Shown: one piece after another, positions 1 through 11,200 of the stretch
How positions within the stretch are numbered: position 1 is the stretch's first letter
How the letters are laid out: every line of letters begins with the position of its first letter
Assembly (NCBI GenBank): GCA_024663395.1
Contig: JANFAH010000010.1
Span: 1,178,001-1,242,000, forward strand
From: Pisolithus tinctorius
Taxonomy: Eukaryota; Basidiomycota; Agaricomycetes; Boletales; Pisolithaceae
Direction of reading: 5' to 3'
Length of the DNA stretch: 64,000 nucleotides
Translations under genes and position numbers: made by a program
The notes under the pieces: generated by a model
What the model was told of the DNA's origin: nothing
Seen by the model: only the letters and a program-made list of their open reading frames with translations
The model's database searches: none

Positions 1-1365
1 TGCAGAATTTCACACACCTCCTATGACCTAATTAGCCTCTCATTCACCCAAAAGACTGGTTGCTCACAAATGGGAACCATACTCCAAGGGCATAGGCTAA
101 CTTATCCAGTTGAATATGATCCACCTCTTTGCTCATGCTTCTTTTCAATGTCCTTTCTGTAGTCAGCACCCTGTAGAGCTTGATTTTTACCACTCACTTC
201 ATTATGGCAAATTCCATGCACAGTCCCAAGTTTGACTGCTGTGATGATATAAGCAGTCCTTGCAGCCCCTCCTCTGTCAAAGCATTTGCTGTGCATTTCA
301 ATAGCCCTTCACAATCTGCACTCTCCTGTTCCATGCCTTAAGAGACACATGTTAATCCACAGTTGTTTTTATCCATGACTTACTTACCAGTGAGCATCAG
401 GTAGTTTTGAGGTGGAAACTTCAGTTCATTCAACCACCCTTTGATCTTTTCCAGACAGCCCTTTTGCAGCTGTTTTTCTACCTCTGTTGCCCCTTTCATT
501 GCATCATCTATAGTTAATCCCCTTCTCATAAGCTCCTGAACTGCATCAAGATTTAAGGTGTCTGCCTTTGTTAGTAGCACAATCACAGGAACTGTGCAAA
601 TCCTCAATCTTTGCACTAAGTGGGATGCAATATTTGTGTACACATACCATGTCCTGAATCACACTCATTGAAGAACTTCCTTTCAGCAGCCATCACCATC
701 CTATGGCTTTCATTCAAAGGAATGCAATACCTAAATCAAATACAAGGACCAGGTCAGTGCATTTCCAGGCATGCTAGTCAGACATGTCCCTACCAAATTG
801 CATGTATTCTCCTCTCCAGTTTAGTGGCCTTAGCTTGATCTGCGACAAACTTCTTCATCTCATCAAACTCTTCCTCGCTCCCCGCCTCGAATCCACATGA
901 GTCATGGAACACAAAGTGCGGGTTACTTTTAAACACTAGCTCATCCTCAATGTTATGGTAGCCATGCTGCATAAGTTTGATGTGAGGCACCATGTAATTT
1001 CATGTGGTGGCCTTACCCCCAGTGAACCCCGCACTGCCCCAGTATCAACCCGGCAAAATGACATGTTGATAAGTACGAAGCACATAACACACCCACACAT
1101 ACCTTCTTTCCTTTTCCGTCGAAGATCTCAGGCTGATCCGTAGTGTTACAGACCCGCTGTAAAATAGTCGTTTTACCTGCATTTGCTCTGCCCATCACAA
1201 GAATGCGAAAACGAGGGATGTGATCAATCTGCTTTTTGGCCTCGGTAGGATCTAAGCGATAGTCTGAGGCCCGTGTAGGGACGACTGCATCCGGAGAAAC
1301 TGAAGGAGAGACTTCAGTGGGGAGTAATATACCAGCATTGCGACTCAGGGGTAGAGAATGGATGC
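1..1365 (-). CDS. P-loop GTPase (Agaricomycete G-domain protein), 3' end off window
   Basis: Several minus-strand exons join into a GTPase domain. The G1 loop GRANAGKT lies at about 1170-1200 and is followed by NTTDQPEIFDGKGKK and a GTATGT donor near 1103. The next exon (about 820-1000) carries the G3 region with HDSCGF. The next (about 655-735) reads YCIPLNESHRMVMAAERKFF. An exon at about 390-650 carries the G4 motif TKAD in VIVLLTKADTL. A further exon is visible at about 100-300, so the gene runs off the left edge. Exon order and the two G motifs fit the soluble G-domain (AIG1/septin-like) GTPases that are numerous in Agaricomycetes. The biological role is unknown. The start is unresolved: the frame upstream of G1 continues into a repeated segment in which one unit is one base out of frame, so the first exon may be spliced or broken. 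Confidence 0.75.
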
Positions 1366-1665
1366 GATCAATCTGCTTTTTGGCCTCGGCAGGATCTAGG
1401 CGGTCGTCTGAAGCCCGTGTAGAGATGACTGCATGCGAAGTAACATGAAGGAGTGGCTTCAGTTGGAATCGGAACTAGTAACACACCAGCATTGCCACTC
1501 GGGGTTTGAGAAGGGATGCCATCAATCTGCTTTTTGGCCTCGGTAGGATCTAAGCAATCATCTGAAGCCCGTGTAGGGACGACCGCATCCGGGGCACCTG
1601 AAGAAGTGGCTTCGGTGGGGAATATCACACCAACACTGCCACTCGGAGGTTGAGAATGCCGCAAC
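1223..1665. repeat. Three tandem ~144-154-bp units at the 5' end of the GTPase gene
   Basis: Units begin at 1223, 1367 and 1521 with the same core (atcaatctgctttttggcc). On the minus strand each unit encodes a segment containing VPTRASD...LDPTEAKKQID directly before the G1 exon. The middle unit has one extra base relative to its neighbours, which shifts its frame. They look like repeated N-terminal modules of the GTPase, at least one of them decayed or spliced around. Confidence 0.7.
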
Positions 1666-2005
1666 GAATGCCACCAGGAACGAAGAGAGCACGGCGCCAT
1701 GGCGATGTGAAGATGAGCAAAAAGGTCTTAGGATGTCTCGAGCAGTAGTGTGCTATGACTGTAGGGAACGATGGTGGTGATGTGCGAAGGGCAAACGACT
1801 GCGGAGTCAAGTTGCGTTGAATCAATGTGCCTATCTGTGGTGCGCAGCCTGACACGCTACGACCACCAAGTTCCCATTGGACCGTCCCATTTCTTCTCGT
1901 CGTCTGACCCCGTCCCGGTGATGCATCGGCAAGGGAAAGACTCGACCATCGATCCTCCCTTGCTATGTTCGAGTGCTCATAGCAATGCCAGGGAAGCTTG
2001 TCCCT
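1666..2005. other. Spacer without a recognisable gene
   Basis: Overlapping open frames exist on both strands here, but none shows a domain, a convincing start or splice sites. It may hold the 5' end or promoter of the GTPase gene. Confidence 0.4.
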
Positions 2006-2709
2006 TGGTATCTTGCCAAGAAACAGGCCCAAATTCGCTAGGCCAGTGATGACTTGTGGCGCGGAGTGCGGTCACACGAATTTCCAGGTGGCGATGCCGT
2101 GGGAATTTCCCGAAGGAGCAATCCCGCCACCAGGCGGGAGGGGCGGGGGAGGGGGTCGAGTGTTCGAGCGGGCCCTGTGGGGCATCACAGCCTCGTGGAT
2201 TGGGCGGGATGACTGGGGAGGGTGCCAACGAACTGTGTTCACGTCCTGCCTACGTTTATCTATTTTATCTGCCCTCCTAGCTAGTGCAAAGTGTATGACG
2301 CTGCATCTGTAACATTAAACAAACAAAAATAAAACAGCTGATTGCATGACTTTTGCAGTACTGCTCCTGCGCAACTTTTTATACTACCCCTGCATGATTT
2401 TTAACACAGCCACCTTGCACTACTTTGCACTAGCTAGGAGGGCAGATAAAATAGATAAACGTAGGCAGGACATGAACACAGTTCGTTGGCACCCTCCCCA
2501 GTCATCCCGCCCAATCCACGAGGCCATGATGCCCCACAGGGCCCGCTCGAACGCTCGACCCCCTCCCCCACCCCTCCCACCTGGCAGCGGGATTGCTCCT
2601 TCGGGAAATTCCCACGGCATCGCCACCTGGAAATTCGTGTGACCGCACTCCGCGCCACAAGTCATCACTGGCCTAGCAAATTTGGGCCTGTTTCTTGGCA
2701 AGATACCAA
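2006..2709. repeat. Inverted repeat, arms 2006-2292 and 2422-2709
   Basis: The left arm, beginning ttggtatcttgccaagaaac, is repeated in reverse complement at 2422-2709 with few differences. The 130-bp spacer is mostly the left end of the 632-bp element at 2294. The right arm therefore lies inside that element while the left arm is its outside flank. The mirrored open frames in both arms are consequences of the repeat, not genes. Confidence 0.85.
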
Positions 2710-2925
2710 TTATTACATGGGCTATGTACAGTAGCATCGAAACAAGTCCCGAGGAACGGGCGAGGAGTGTGTGTAGCCCTGACCCGCTCGCTCCCCCGTG
2801 CACGTGCCCTGCTTAGTCAGTAGCTGTGGGCACTGCCACCTGCAAATTTTCTGCGCATTACTGCAAAAGTTGCGCAATCAACTGTTTTATTTTTGTTTGT
2901 TTAATGTTACAGATGCAGCGTCATA
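2294..2925. mobile_element. 632-bp MITE-like TIR element with 3-bp target duplication GTG
   Basis: Both ends carry an inverted repeat of about 70 bp beginning TATGACGCTGCATCTGTAAC, ending at 2925. GTG flanks both sides (2291-2293 and 2926-2928). A 3-bp duplication fits CMC/CACTA-like or Academ elements. It has no transposase and so is non-autonomous. Its interior contains an inverted copy of its own left flank. Confidence 0.7.
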
Positions 2926-3111
2926 GTGGTCGGTGGATTCCGATAGGATTTTACAGAGCAAAGACCAGGTCGACTGAATGCACAGCAGCGGACTGCCATT
3001 GGAGATAAGATTAGATACCAAAGCCCTCTAGGGCGCTCCTGGACGCAGATGAGTACAGGATGCAATCAATTTTCTAATTATTCTTTCAAATTATGTAATC
3101 AGGTTTGAATG

Positions 3112-4149
3112 TCAGTGGTTTAGTCCAAAAATAGTGTCTGTTTCTACATAGGTTGGTAGATAACATATCTGTGGTTCGGTCAGTTGGGGTAGGTTTGGCT
3201 TCAGCAGGACGTATGAGCAGTCTTCGATGATGTGGAGGATCGGCAGTACGCATAGTGATGATGACCTGCAAACTTGTCCTCCAAGAGTCCAGATAGCATC
3301 AACAATTCCCAAGCAAGAGAAAGTAGCAGTGTGATCTGCGCCACAGCGGGGAACGGTAGTGAAGTCGAGCGATAACCACCCTCGATCATTGAGTGATCGG
3401 ATTTGGGTTCTGCATGCGAACGGTGGGTGGTTGGTTTCCTCGCAGGAGATGAACCGAAAGCCACATGATTTGTATTTAAGGAGGGCTTGGATGTTACTGG
3501 GGGAGAATGCGCGCTGTCAGTGGCTTGTGGTGTTGATCATTGCACGGTGATGCAGGGTGAGGCTTGGGTATGTGCAGTACAAGGAGTCGGCAGAGAAGAA
3601 ATTCATAATGGCAGTGGAATGAAACTGGAAGATTGGGGAGAGTGCCAATGCGGTTGTGGAAACGATGACATCGATGACTTTTTGGTTATTTCCGAAGGTG
3701 GTGACGGTGAAAATAGTGGAGGGGGAGTAGTTTTCGACGTTGTAGTTGCCATTGCGGATGATTGTGTAGTGATGTTTGTGGAGAAGATTATAGAGTTGCG
3801 CTTGGTTGTTATGCGGGACATATATGTCGAGGTCTGACGTTTGCCAATTACAGGCATTGGCTGGAAGGACTAGACATAACGCCATGGATCCGGAGACGAT
3901 GGCATCACATGCGGAGAGGATGTTGGTGAGATGCATAGTGGTGGGGAAGAAAGGAGTGCAGATGACATTGAGTTGGTGCCTCAAGTACCACTGGATGCGT
4001 GCAGTGTTAGTGGTGGATGTTGCAGCAAAGTTGATTAAGTCTTTCATGTTGCAATGCTCGAAGACAAGCTGTAGTAGATCACCATTAGCGAAGAGAGGAA
4101 ATTCACTTGTTTGGGGGCTAGGCAACGTCATTTGAGCATGTCTTTGCAT
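3112..4149 (-). pseudogene. Helitron H1 F-box/nucleotidyltransferase-like gene, one internal TGA
   Basis: The N-terminal ~60 residues (FPLFANGDLLQLVFEHC, then a KDLINFAATSTTN turn) resemble an F-box. They are followed by a nucleotidyltransferase-like core: Gly-Ser at residues 87-88 (IVSGS), the acidic pair in SDLDIYV at 106-108, and a third acidic residue near 160 (KVIDVIVS). This pattern fits the polymerase-beta/MNT nucleotidyltransferase fold; substrate unknown. The frame is interrupted by TGA at 3517-3519 and continues in frame to 3112 with sequence that aligns to the intact H2 copy at 56449-57555, where the stop position is an arginine. It is the last gene of the H1 cassette. Fold assignment is from motifs only. 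Confidence 0.7.
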
Positions 4150-4684
4150 TTACACCATCTGTTCTCTTTTATTGTGAACGAGCTTGAGGTCTAGGCGCAT
4201 GGCAAGGGGAGGCAGGCCAGAGGTTTGTACATAGGCCTAGAATGTGTGACGTGGGATTTGGAGGGTAGGCTGTCTATGATGCACTCTACAGGATTTCTTG
4301 ACCGGGGAGATGAAGAATGCCCAGAGATCGGTGTTCCCCACAATGTTAATTTGGGGGGGAGGGAATGGTCGATTTGAGTATCAATCCTAAAAGGTGAAAT
4401 GGGGGTGGCAGATGTCAATCATTGATCGCAGCCAGGCATTGATTGGTTGACAGGTACTTTATGACGCAATCTACGGCACAAGTTATTTCTAGCAAGTCCA
4501 TGATGCAAATATCGAGGTTGTTAGTCCATAATACAACTGGTAAGGGAGAATTGGAAAGATTGTTAATGACATAAGGTCCAGAAAGCATCGAGAAAATTTA
4601 AACAGTGGGCATAAATGCGGGCCAGAGACTTTTAATTGTAGAGAGGGTCTTGGTTGTCAGTTGTGAGGGGAGAGTGTAAGTTGT
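4150..4684. other. Helitron H1 internal spacer
   Basis: No convincing coding frame. It corresponds in position to the spacer 57991-58495 of H2. Short open frames do not match across the two copies. Confidence 0.5.
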
Positions 4685-5086
4685 TTAATCTGGTAAATTG
4701 TTAGATGTCGACGGAGGTGGGGAAGAGACAGTGAGATACAGGAGAAGGGCCTCTAGCAGTGCATCCGTGTCATTTTCAGGCCAGATGTTGATAGGCTGAC
4801 TGCCGTTGCCTAGTCGTACGAATAAATAGGACGCATGAGTTCGGTTGTACAGATGGTTAAAGCGGTCGAAGATGATGCGGGAGTGGATGTTGTTGATGTA
4901 GACATCACTCTCGTAAGGAGATGGGATGCCCGGGAATAAGAAGTTTTGGTGCAGAATTTTGATGTCACTGTGGAGGCGTCGAAAGCATACGAGCCATTGT
5001 CCACTGTAACCTGTGTTGGAGAGGAAGAAGGCTAGCACAGTTGGCATCTTGTTGTGGTAGAAAATGGACATTGTTTGGTTAGACAT
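4685..5086 (-). CDS. Helitron accessory protein, small, unknown function
   Basis: A frame of up to 133 residues without a recognised domain. It aligns to the H2 protein at 57655-57990 over shared blocks (VLAF.LS near the start, RIIFDR, SYLF.R.G and INIWPEND / IHLWPENDLD near the end). Conservation of sequence and gene order between two diverged Helitrons argues that it is a real element gene. The likely start is the methionine of MPTVLAFFLS, which aligns with MTSVLAFYLS in H2. No signal peptide or membrane segment is evident. Confidence 0.6.
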   Translation of the reverse strand: MSNQTMSIFYHNKMPTVLAFFLSNTGYSGQWLVCFRRLHSDIKILHQNFLFPGIPSPYESDVYINNIHSRIIFDRFNHLYNRTHASYLFVRLGNGSQPINIWPENDTDALLEALLLYLTVSSPPPSTSNNLPD

Positions 5087-5204
5087 GCTTTTTTTGTATA
5101 TGGTCAGATAAGGGACAATGGTCTAGGAGAGATAACCCATGAGCGGATGATGATAGTGTAGCCGGTACGTAATTAGAAAAGGGGTCGAGGACTGAGCACA
5201 GATT

Positions 5205-6527
5205 TTAAATTGCGAGGCCTGCAATTTCTACACCACTGTCGGGGGTCTGTTCTGCATTGTGAAGATATGGGTCTTGCAGGAGATAAATGGCTTGTAGTTC
5301 AAATTGTGCTTTGGAAATCGTCCACCTTCCTTGTTCATCCTTTTGACGATAACGATTGAGATGCATTTCTAACAAGACAAGAGCACATTTTTCGAGATGG
5401 GAGATATCTAGTTTTGTCATTGTACTCTTGCTTTTTAGGATTTCACGAGCGTCATAAATTGAATTAAAGAGGATGCTCTGTAACGGTGATGAAAAAGGTA
5501 GGCAGTAGAGAGTAAAAGCACATACATCACCACCACCTCTCGGGCTTTGCCAGCGGACAGTGTGGATGAGGCCACGGTCATATTCATTTATGGCTATTGA
5601 CGATGGTATCAGATGCCAAGGTCAGGGTTGAATCCGATGGATGGAAACGTATGCAGTGCAGGGACAGAGAACTCGGATAGTAAAAGATTTGTGTACTGTC
5701 CAAGTTTTGAGGATAGGGAGAGTACCGTGATGGAACACTGGTTGTCCGGGGCACCGTTCTTCATGAACCAAGTCCCGGTGATATGTCCAAGAATCCAGAT
5801 GTTGATTGGTTCGTTCATGCTTGGGTTACAGAGTACCTTGCTTCGATCCTCGTAGGGGTCTGTAGTTCCCCAGGTTGCGGTGGGTAAGATGTGTCCAAGC
5901 ACAAAAGTGTTGGCATCATGGTTTGAATATGTGGAAAGTATCCTAAGACGGCTTTGGTTGATACAAGAGGGGCGTGTTGGCGCTAGTTAGTTGCACATTT
6001 CAAGGATAATCAGGCAACACATACTTTAGCAACAGATCGGGACATGTGGATACATGGTCAGGATCGAAAATGCTAGATTCCGGTACTGGAGCCACGGCAC
6101 TGATGGTGCTAGCATTTACAGTGGAAGGGTGCAGGTTGTCACGAGAAGGCGAAGATTGGGGGTGCACGGGAGATTCATGCGAATGGGGGTCAGTGGTTTG
6201 ATGGGCTGAGGACACGTCGGTAGTAACTGATGAGCCTGTGCTAGGGAGAGTGTTTGTCGATGCGGTAGACGAAGGGTCAGTTTTGTGGCACGGGGAGTTC
6301 TTGCTGGCAACAGGTTCTGGCAGATCGGACATGGACATTGTCATGGAAGTGATTCCTGCGGTCTGTTGAACGGGGGCATCGTTAGTCGTCGGAGGTGCTG
6401 CGGGTTGCTGAATGGGAGTATCATTGGTTGATGGAGTGGTGGTGGCGAGAGAGGAAGCAGTAGTCCGTGTTTGTTTTGGAGGGGGTGTCTCTTTAGGCTG
6501 GGAGGCATCACGTTTGGGAGCCATCAT
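5205..6527 (-). CDS. Helitron accessory multi-exon protein with Ser/Thr/Pro-rich N terminus
   Basis: The gene begins MMAPKRDASQ at 6527, the same start as the H2 copy at 59733. A long low-complexity region rich in Ser, Thr and Pro follows to about 6000. Later exons encode LGHILPTATWG...DPYEDRSKVLCNP, then INIWILGHITGTWFMKNG (about 5615-5900), and a last exon starting near 5440 ends SGVEIAGLAI. The C-terminal exon has the same length in both copies (71 codons from MTKLDISHL). Splice sites between exons were inferred from interruptions of similarity to H2. The compact conserved block might be a nucleic-acid-binding fold, but nothing in the sequence proves that. Function unknown. Confidence 0.6.
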
Positions 6528-6887
6528 GGAGGACGACGCTACGACGTGTAAGTGTATGGTAGGAAGAGTTACGAGGTCATACCACATTTTGCTTTTCCAC
6601 GCTTTGGAACATTCGGAGAACGCTTGGGGAGAGAAAGCGCTGGGGAGAGCAGGACATGGTGGGGTGCGAATAGGAGTCTGGAGCGGGAGGGATTATGAAA
6701 GGGAGCACACAATTATCTAGTTGTGGAAGTCACACCAGTGATTGCTTATGGTCAATGACAAGAATTGGATTTCGAGACTATTTTCGAGCCAAAAAGGAAA
6801 TCTATGAATTCTAGTAGTATGTGACTTTTACTGCTACGAAAGCCAAGAAAATGTCAGGGAGTAGTGTAAGATGCCGTTATTCCTTTG
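6528..6887. other. Helitron H1 spacer between accessory genes
   Basis: No frame conserved with H2 was found here. It probably holds the promoter of the gene starting at 6527 and the 3' flank of the gene ending at 6888. Confidence 0.45.
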
Positions 6888-8040
6888 TTACAGGGGAGCT
6901 GTATTAACAGGCATGAATCCTGTAGAATGGCGGTGGGTCAACTGCGAGGAGGAAGGGTCCAGTTCCTGCATGGTCGATTCAGATGGGTGGACGCTGGGTT
7001 GTTCTTCAGAAATTTGGTTGATTTGAATGCGTTGGACTTCTGTAGGGGAGTTGGTTGCCAACGGCACATTGGTGGCCTGTTGAGGTGCGAGGTCAGCTGT
7101 TGCTGGTGACTGGGAGTAATAGTTACGTGCCTGTGAGGGATGGGCAACTTGGAGGCGGAGGATTTGTTTGCAGTTCAAGAAAATGCGTAGGTGGGCCCTG
7201 GAAGCATGGGTTTGAACAACGACGAGATCAAATTCTGCATCAATCTTGATGAAGTCACTGTGAGACAATAAAAGTTCGTGAATTGGTGTGACATTTCCAT
7301 CTTGTTGCATTTCTAAAATCTCGAGTGGTCCATTCCACTCCCATGGGTACTCAGGCAACTTCGGAATGTGCGCATTTTGAGCATGGGGTGAATTGTTGCG
7401 TGTGGCCTGAGATTCCTGCAAATCAAACGGACGCTTGAGGATATACATTAGAATCATGGTAAGATGAACGAGCAGGCGCATAATACCTTTGAAAAAACTT
7501 TTCTTTGCAAGTGCAAGTGATGCCGAAATTGTACAGACGGAAGCAGAATCTTGAGAATGCGGCTAGCAAAGGTGGCAGCAAGATTCAAGCACTCGATTTG
7601 ATTTCGCCATGCTGCTGTGTTGCCCATACTGTTGATTGTTAGACTCTGCACAGCGCATGCTGCTCTTGTGCAGTCTCTGCAAACACAGTCATCGACAGTA
7701 ATAAAGAATGTAATGTAAATGCTCACCCATTCCAATTCCCGAAATCACTGACACAAAATTTGTCCAGGAATCCGTAGATGCGCACAGACACAGGGTACAA
7801 TGCATCACATGGTTCCGGGATAGGCAAAGTCTTGTAGATGAGTAAGTGTGAGCGTCTTCGGTCGGGTGCAGTCGGGTGCTGGGCAACTGTTGCCCATTCG
7901 ATCATGTGGCAAAGGGAGGTTGGGAAACATTCCCACTGCTGGAGTTGGTGTATAGATACACAATTCTGGATGATGGTCTGCAAGTCACCAGGCCATAGGT
8001 CAGCGCCGAGTAAGTGACCAGGGGATGGTAAGAAAGACAT
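6888..8040 (-). CDS. Helitron accessory protein, three exons, possible OB-fold-like C terminus
   Basis: Exon 1 (8040 to about 7729) starts MSFLPSPGHLLGADLWPGDL and ends at a GTGAGC donor after DFGNWNG. Exon 2 (about 7680-7495) encodes CTRAACAVQSL and NTAAWRNQ. Exon 3 (about 7440-6888) contains PEYPWEWNGPLEILEMQQDG, then DFIKIDAEFDLVVVQTH and LRIFLNCKQILRL. The H2 copy at 60075-61250 has the same exon pattern and closely similar blocks. The alternating short strands in exon 3 resemble an RPA/OB-fold module, and RPA-like genes are known passengers of some Helitrons, so single-strand-DNA binding is a reasonable guess. It lies immediately downstream of the Rep-helicase gene. Confidence 0.6.
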
Positions 8041-8275
8041 GACGGAGAGGGGAGAGTTATAGAAACATTATCCAATTGTACTGTGAATTATAAATCAGAG
8101 GTCACAGTACCATGTTTGTTCAAAGGAATAGGAGATGAGGCATGAGGTTGGATGTGAAAAAAAAAAAAAGAAACTAACATGATGTCGATGACAACGTCAG
8201 AGTGGTTTGGATATGTCGTTCAGTATAAGCAGCCGTTGTAGCAGAGTCTAGATTTGTGAGGCACTCCAACTCGTT

Positions 8276-11200
8276 CTAGAGATTGTGTTGCAGGTGGCCG
8301 AGCACCCGTTGGGGTGAAAATGATCGTAAGATGGCAAGACCTGTCAGGGAATGCGCCCGGGACAACATAACATAGGCATGCTGAACATCTCTAGCACTGG
8401 CTAAATCGACGATGACTTTGTCGAGAGTTGTTCCCTGTGCCTTGTAATCAGTAAATGCCCAACCAGGGACCACAGGAACCTGTCAACAGGTGATGCGAAA
8501 TTTTCCAGCATGTTCCGAGAAATAGGAGAACGTACTCAGTTGAGGGAACACAGTGACAATATGTGCATCTTCTCCAGGTAATTCTAGAGTAGATGCTGGT
8601 ATAGTGATGTATATGCAGCGGATGATGCGTTTGTCTTGTACAGTGCCAAAAACAATATCACATACTGTGCCGCGTGCACCATTGACAACCTTTCCAGTGA
8701 CCAAAAGGTTTTCTGTGATAAGTACTGGCATGCCAGGGAACATAGGAAGACATCTGAGGTAGTCTTTCAATTCCTTCGTACGTACTAGGGCCAAACGATT
8801 GTCTTCCTCACTGGTAAGGTGTTGAGTGTCACAGAAGTGTTCCACGTAATAATACTGAAATGACAGACCATTTGTGTGAGCAAATGACTTGGCCATTTCC
8901 TTGTTCCAACGGTCGCATAATCGCCATTCCCCAAAGACAATTGGGGCATCTGAAAACTGCAGAAACTCTTCCTTGCGATTCCTGTGTAATTCCGGAAGTA
9001 ATCTTAGCTGAAGGCGCTGCCAATCAGATGGAGGGGAAGATGATGTAGTAGTGGCTGCACCTAATCTTAAGTGCCCAAGCATCTCAACAAAGGTAGGATC
9101 AACTTTGGCACATTCGTTTTGAACAAGTTGAACCACGTGAGTCAATGATTGCCATAGAAACACTCCAAATAGTTGCTGTTGGGCCCTCACGGTCTCGAAG
9201 GTACATCTGGATAAATTATTGACTACCGAATGTGAATACAAAGTGGTCCCATTCACTGGCCAGAGCTGTGCCATATCGCCCACAAAGATTACGTTGATGC
9301 CACCAAAAGGTAAGTCTTTTTTAGCACGCTCTCCTGCCTTTGCCATACTGATTTGATTCGCAATATCAGAAAGTAACTCAGCCGATACCATTGAAACCTC
9401 GTCCAATACTAAATATGTGACATCATGCCAGATATCTTGTAATTCGTCCATATTGACATTCCACTCATCACTAATTTGCCTTTTTTTAGTATTATCTCTT
9501 GCCAAAGAACGTGTATTCATGAGGGTGAGTGCGTGAATCGTGAAGCTGTTGATAAGACAAGCAGCACTTCCAGTTGGCGTGCTCAACAGAATCTCGCGGG
9601 ACCGGCCTCGCTGCGTAAAGGCGTTGACAACTGCCCGGATGACGTGGCTCTTCCCAGACCCCCCAATTCCTGTTAGAAAAATCAGCAGCTGTTCCAGGTC
9701 ATCCCGTAGCATGTGTTCAATGATAATCGTAAAGGCACATCTTTGCTCTGCATTGTCGCGTAAGGACCACTTATCAATCATATCCAATAAAAAAAGATCC
9801 ACATCAAATGTTTCTGCCCCAGGTTCTGGAGAAACATGCGGAGACTGGAGGGCAGTGATGGAGACGGCTGGAGTATAACCTTTCGAAGCAATATGTGGAT
9901 GTTTCCGATTTTTGGACGAGTGGCAGTCATCGTCATCATTGGTGTCGCAAGCTCTGGCAGGGCGCTTTTGTTTTCGCTGGGAAGCCATGTATGTATTATG
10001 AAGCGAAATCTGATCCTCCATGTCAAGGCTGATTTCCATCACTCGTCCATCAGCTGTACAAGGATTCACGCTCCTACATTGTTGTTGGTGAAGTACATGT
10101 GACATCGCGATGATATCCATTTCATCCTGTGGTATTATTGGTGTTGTGGAATCGCTGAAATCCTCACAAACCAACAACTGTGAATCGACTTCTAGTGCAT
10201 GGTCAAGGCCAGAATCCAAAATAAGGGCCTCTCTTAAGAGATCGACATTGAGTTTGCTGGATTGCGACGAACGAAAACCCACAGGCGCTTTTGGACGTAA
10301 GGGCTTGGAGTAATAATCATCGCACACAACATCCCTGGCATCCTTACATTCCAACTCGATTACGAAGTTGGATATCATCCAAGAGGCTATCTCTGGAAAT
10401 TTGTAGGCGTTGAAAGCTTCCATCCAGCAGGAGTAACTTTGCAACAGATCCGACGGTTTGCACCATGGTCAAAAGAGAAGCAACATTGCACAGCTGAACT
10501 CCTCCATTTGGAGATCAGACTTCCACGGCAATGGAATGGAATCACCGATCAAAACAGGCACCACAAATGTGTTACGAATGCAGAGCTCGTGAGTATCATA
10601 TTGTGGGTGGGTGTGATCTGCGAATGTAGCTCGAAATCTACGAGAGTATGCTGGACGTTCTGAAGTGGAAGTCATATTATCACCACCATTCCTGGTAAGT
10701 TTCTGATGCGACCTTTCATCTTTGCTTTGGGCATGTCTCACCTTCACGGTTTGCTCCAGAAACTGCCACAGGCTCATGCCATCGAAGGGAGGATCAGCGG
10801 GTCGAATCAAGTAATCCACTGTATCAGATATCACAGAGAGTGTTCCCTGGGTAGAATGCGTGGTACATGTAGTACCATAAACGTTATCTGGACAATCAGG
10901 GATCGACAGGACGCTGCAAGTACAATCGCCATCGAGGTGATGCTCATGAGCAATGGCCACTTCTACGAACTCGTGAAAGTGGATGGTGTGGAATTCATGG
11001 CTAGTGTAATAATCCCCACTTCCGATTAAATAACTCATAACTTGCTGGTGCGAGACTTCACGTCTACCCATCATAGCATTGACCGTCTTCGTGAGCAGGT
11101 TTCTTTCACGCACAGAGGACGAGGATTCCACATCATCCATAAAATGTTTTCGGTGACTATCAATAGCTGTGTGGATTGCCTGGAGACCGATGTGGACCTG

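Noticed and set aside
2420..2803. 127-residue protein mirrored at 1998-2312
   Set aside because: Both frames come from the inverted-repeat arms and have no splice or domain support.
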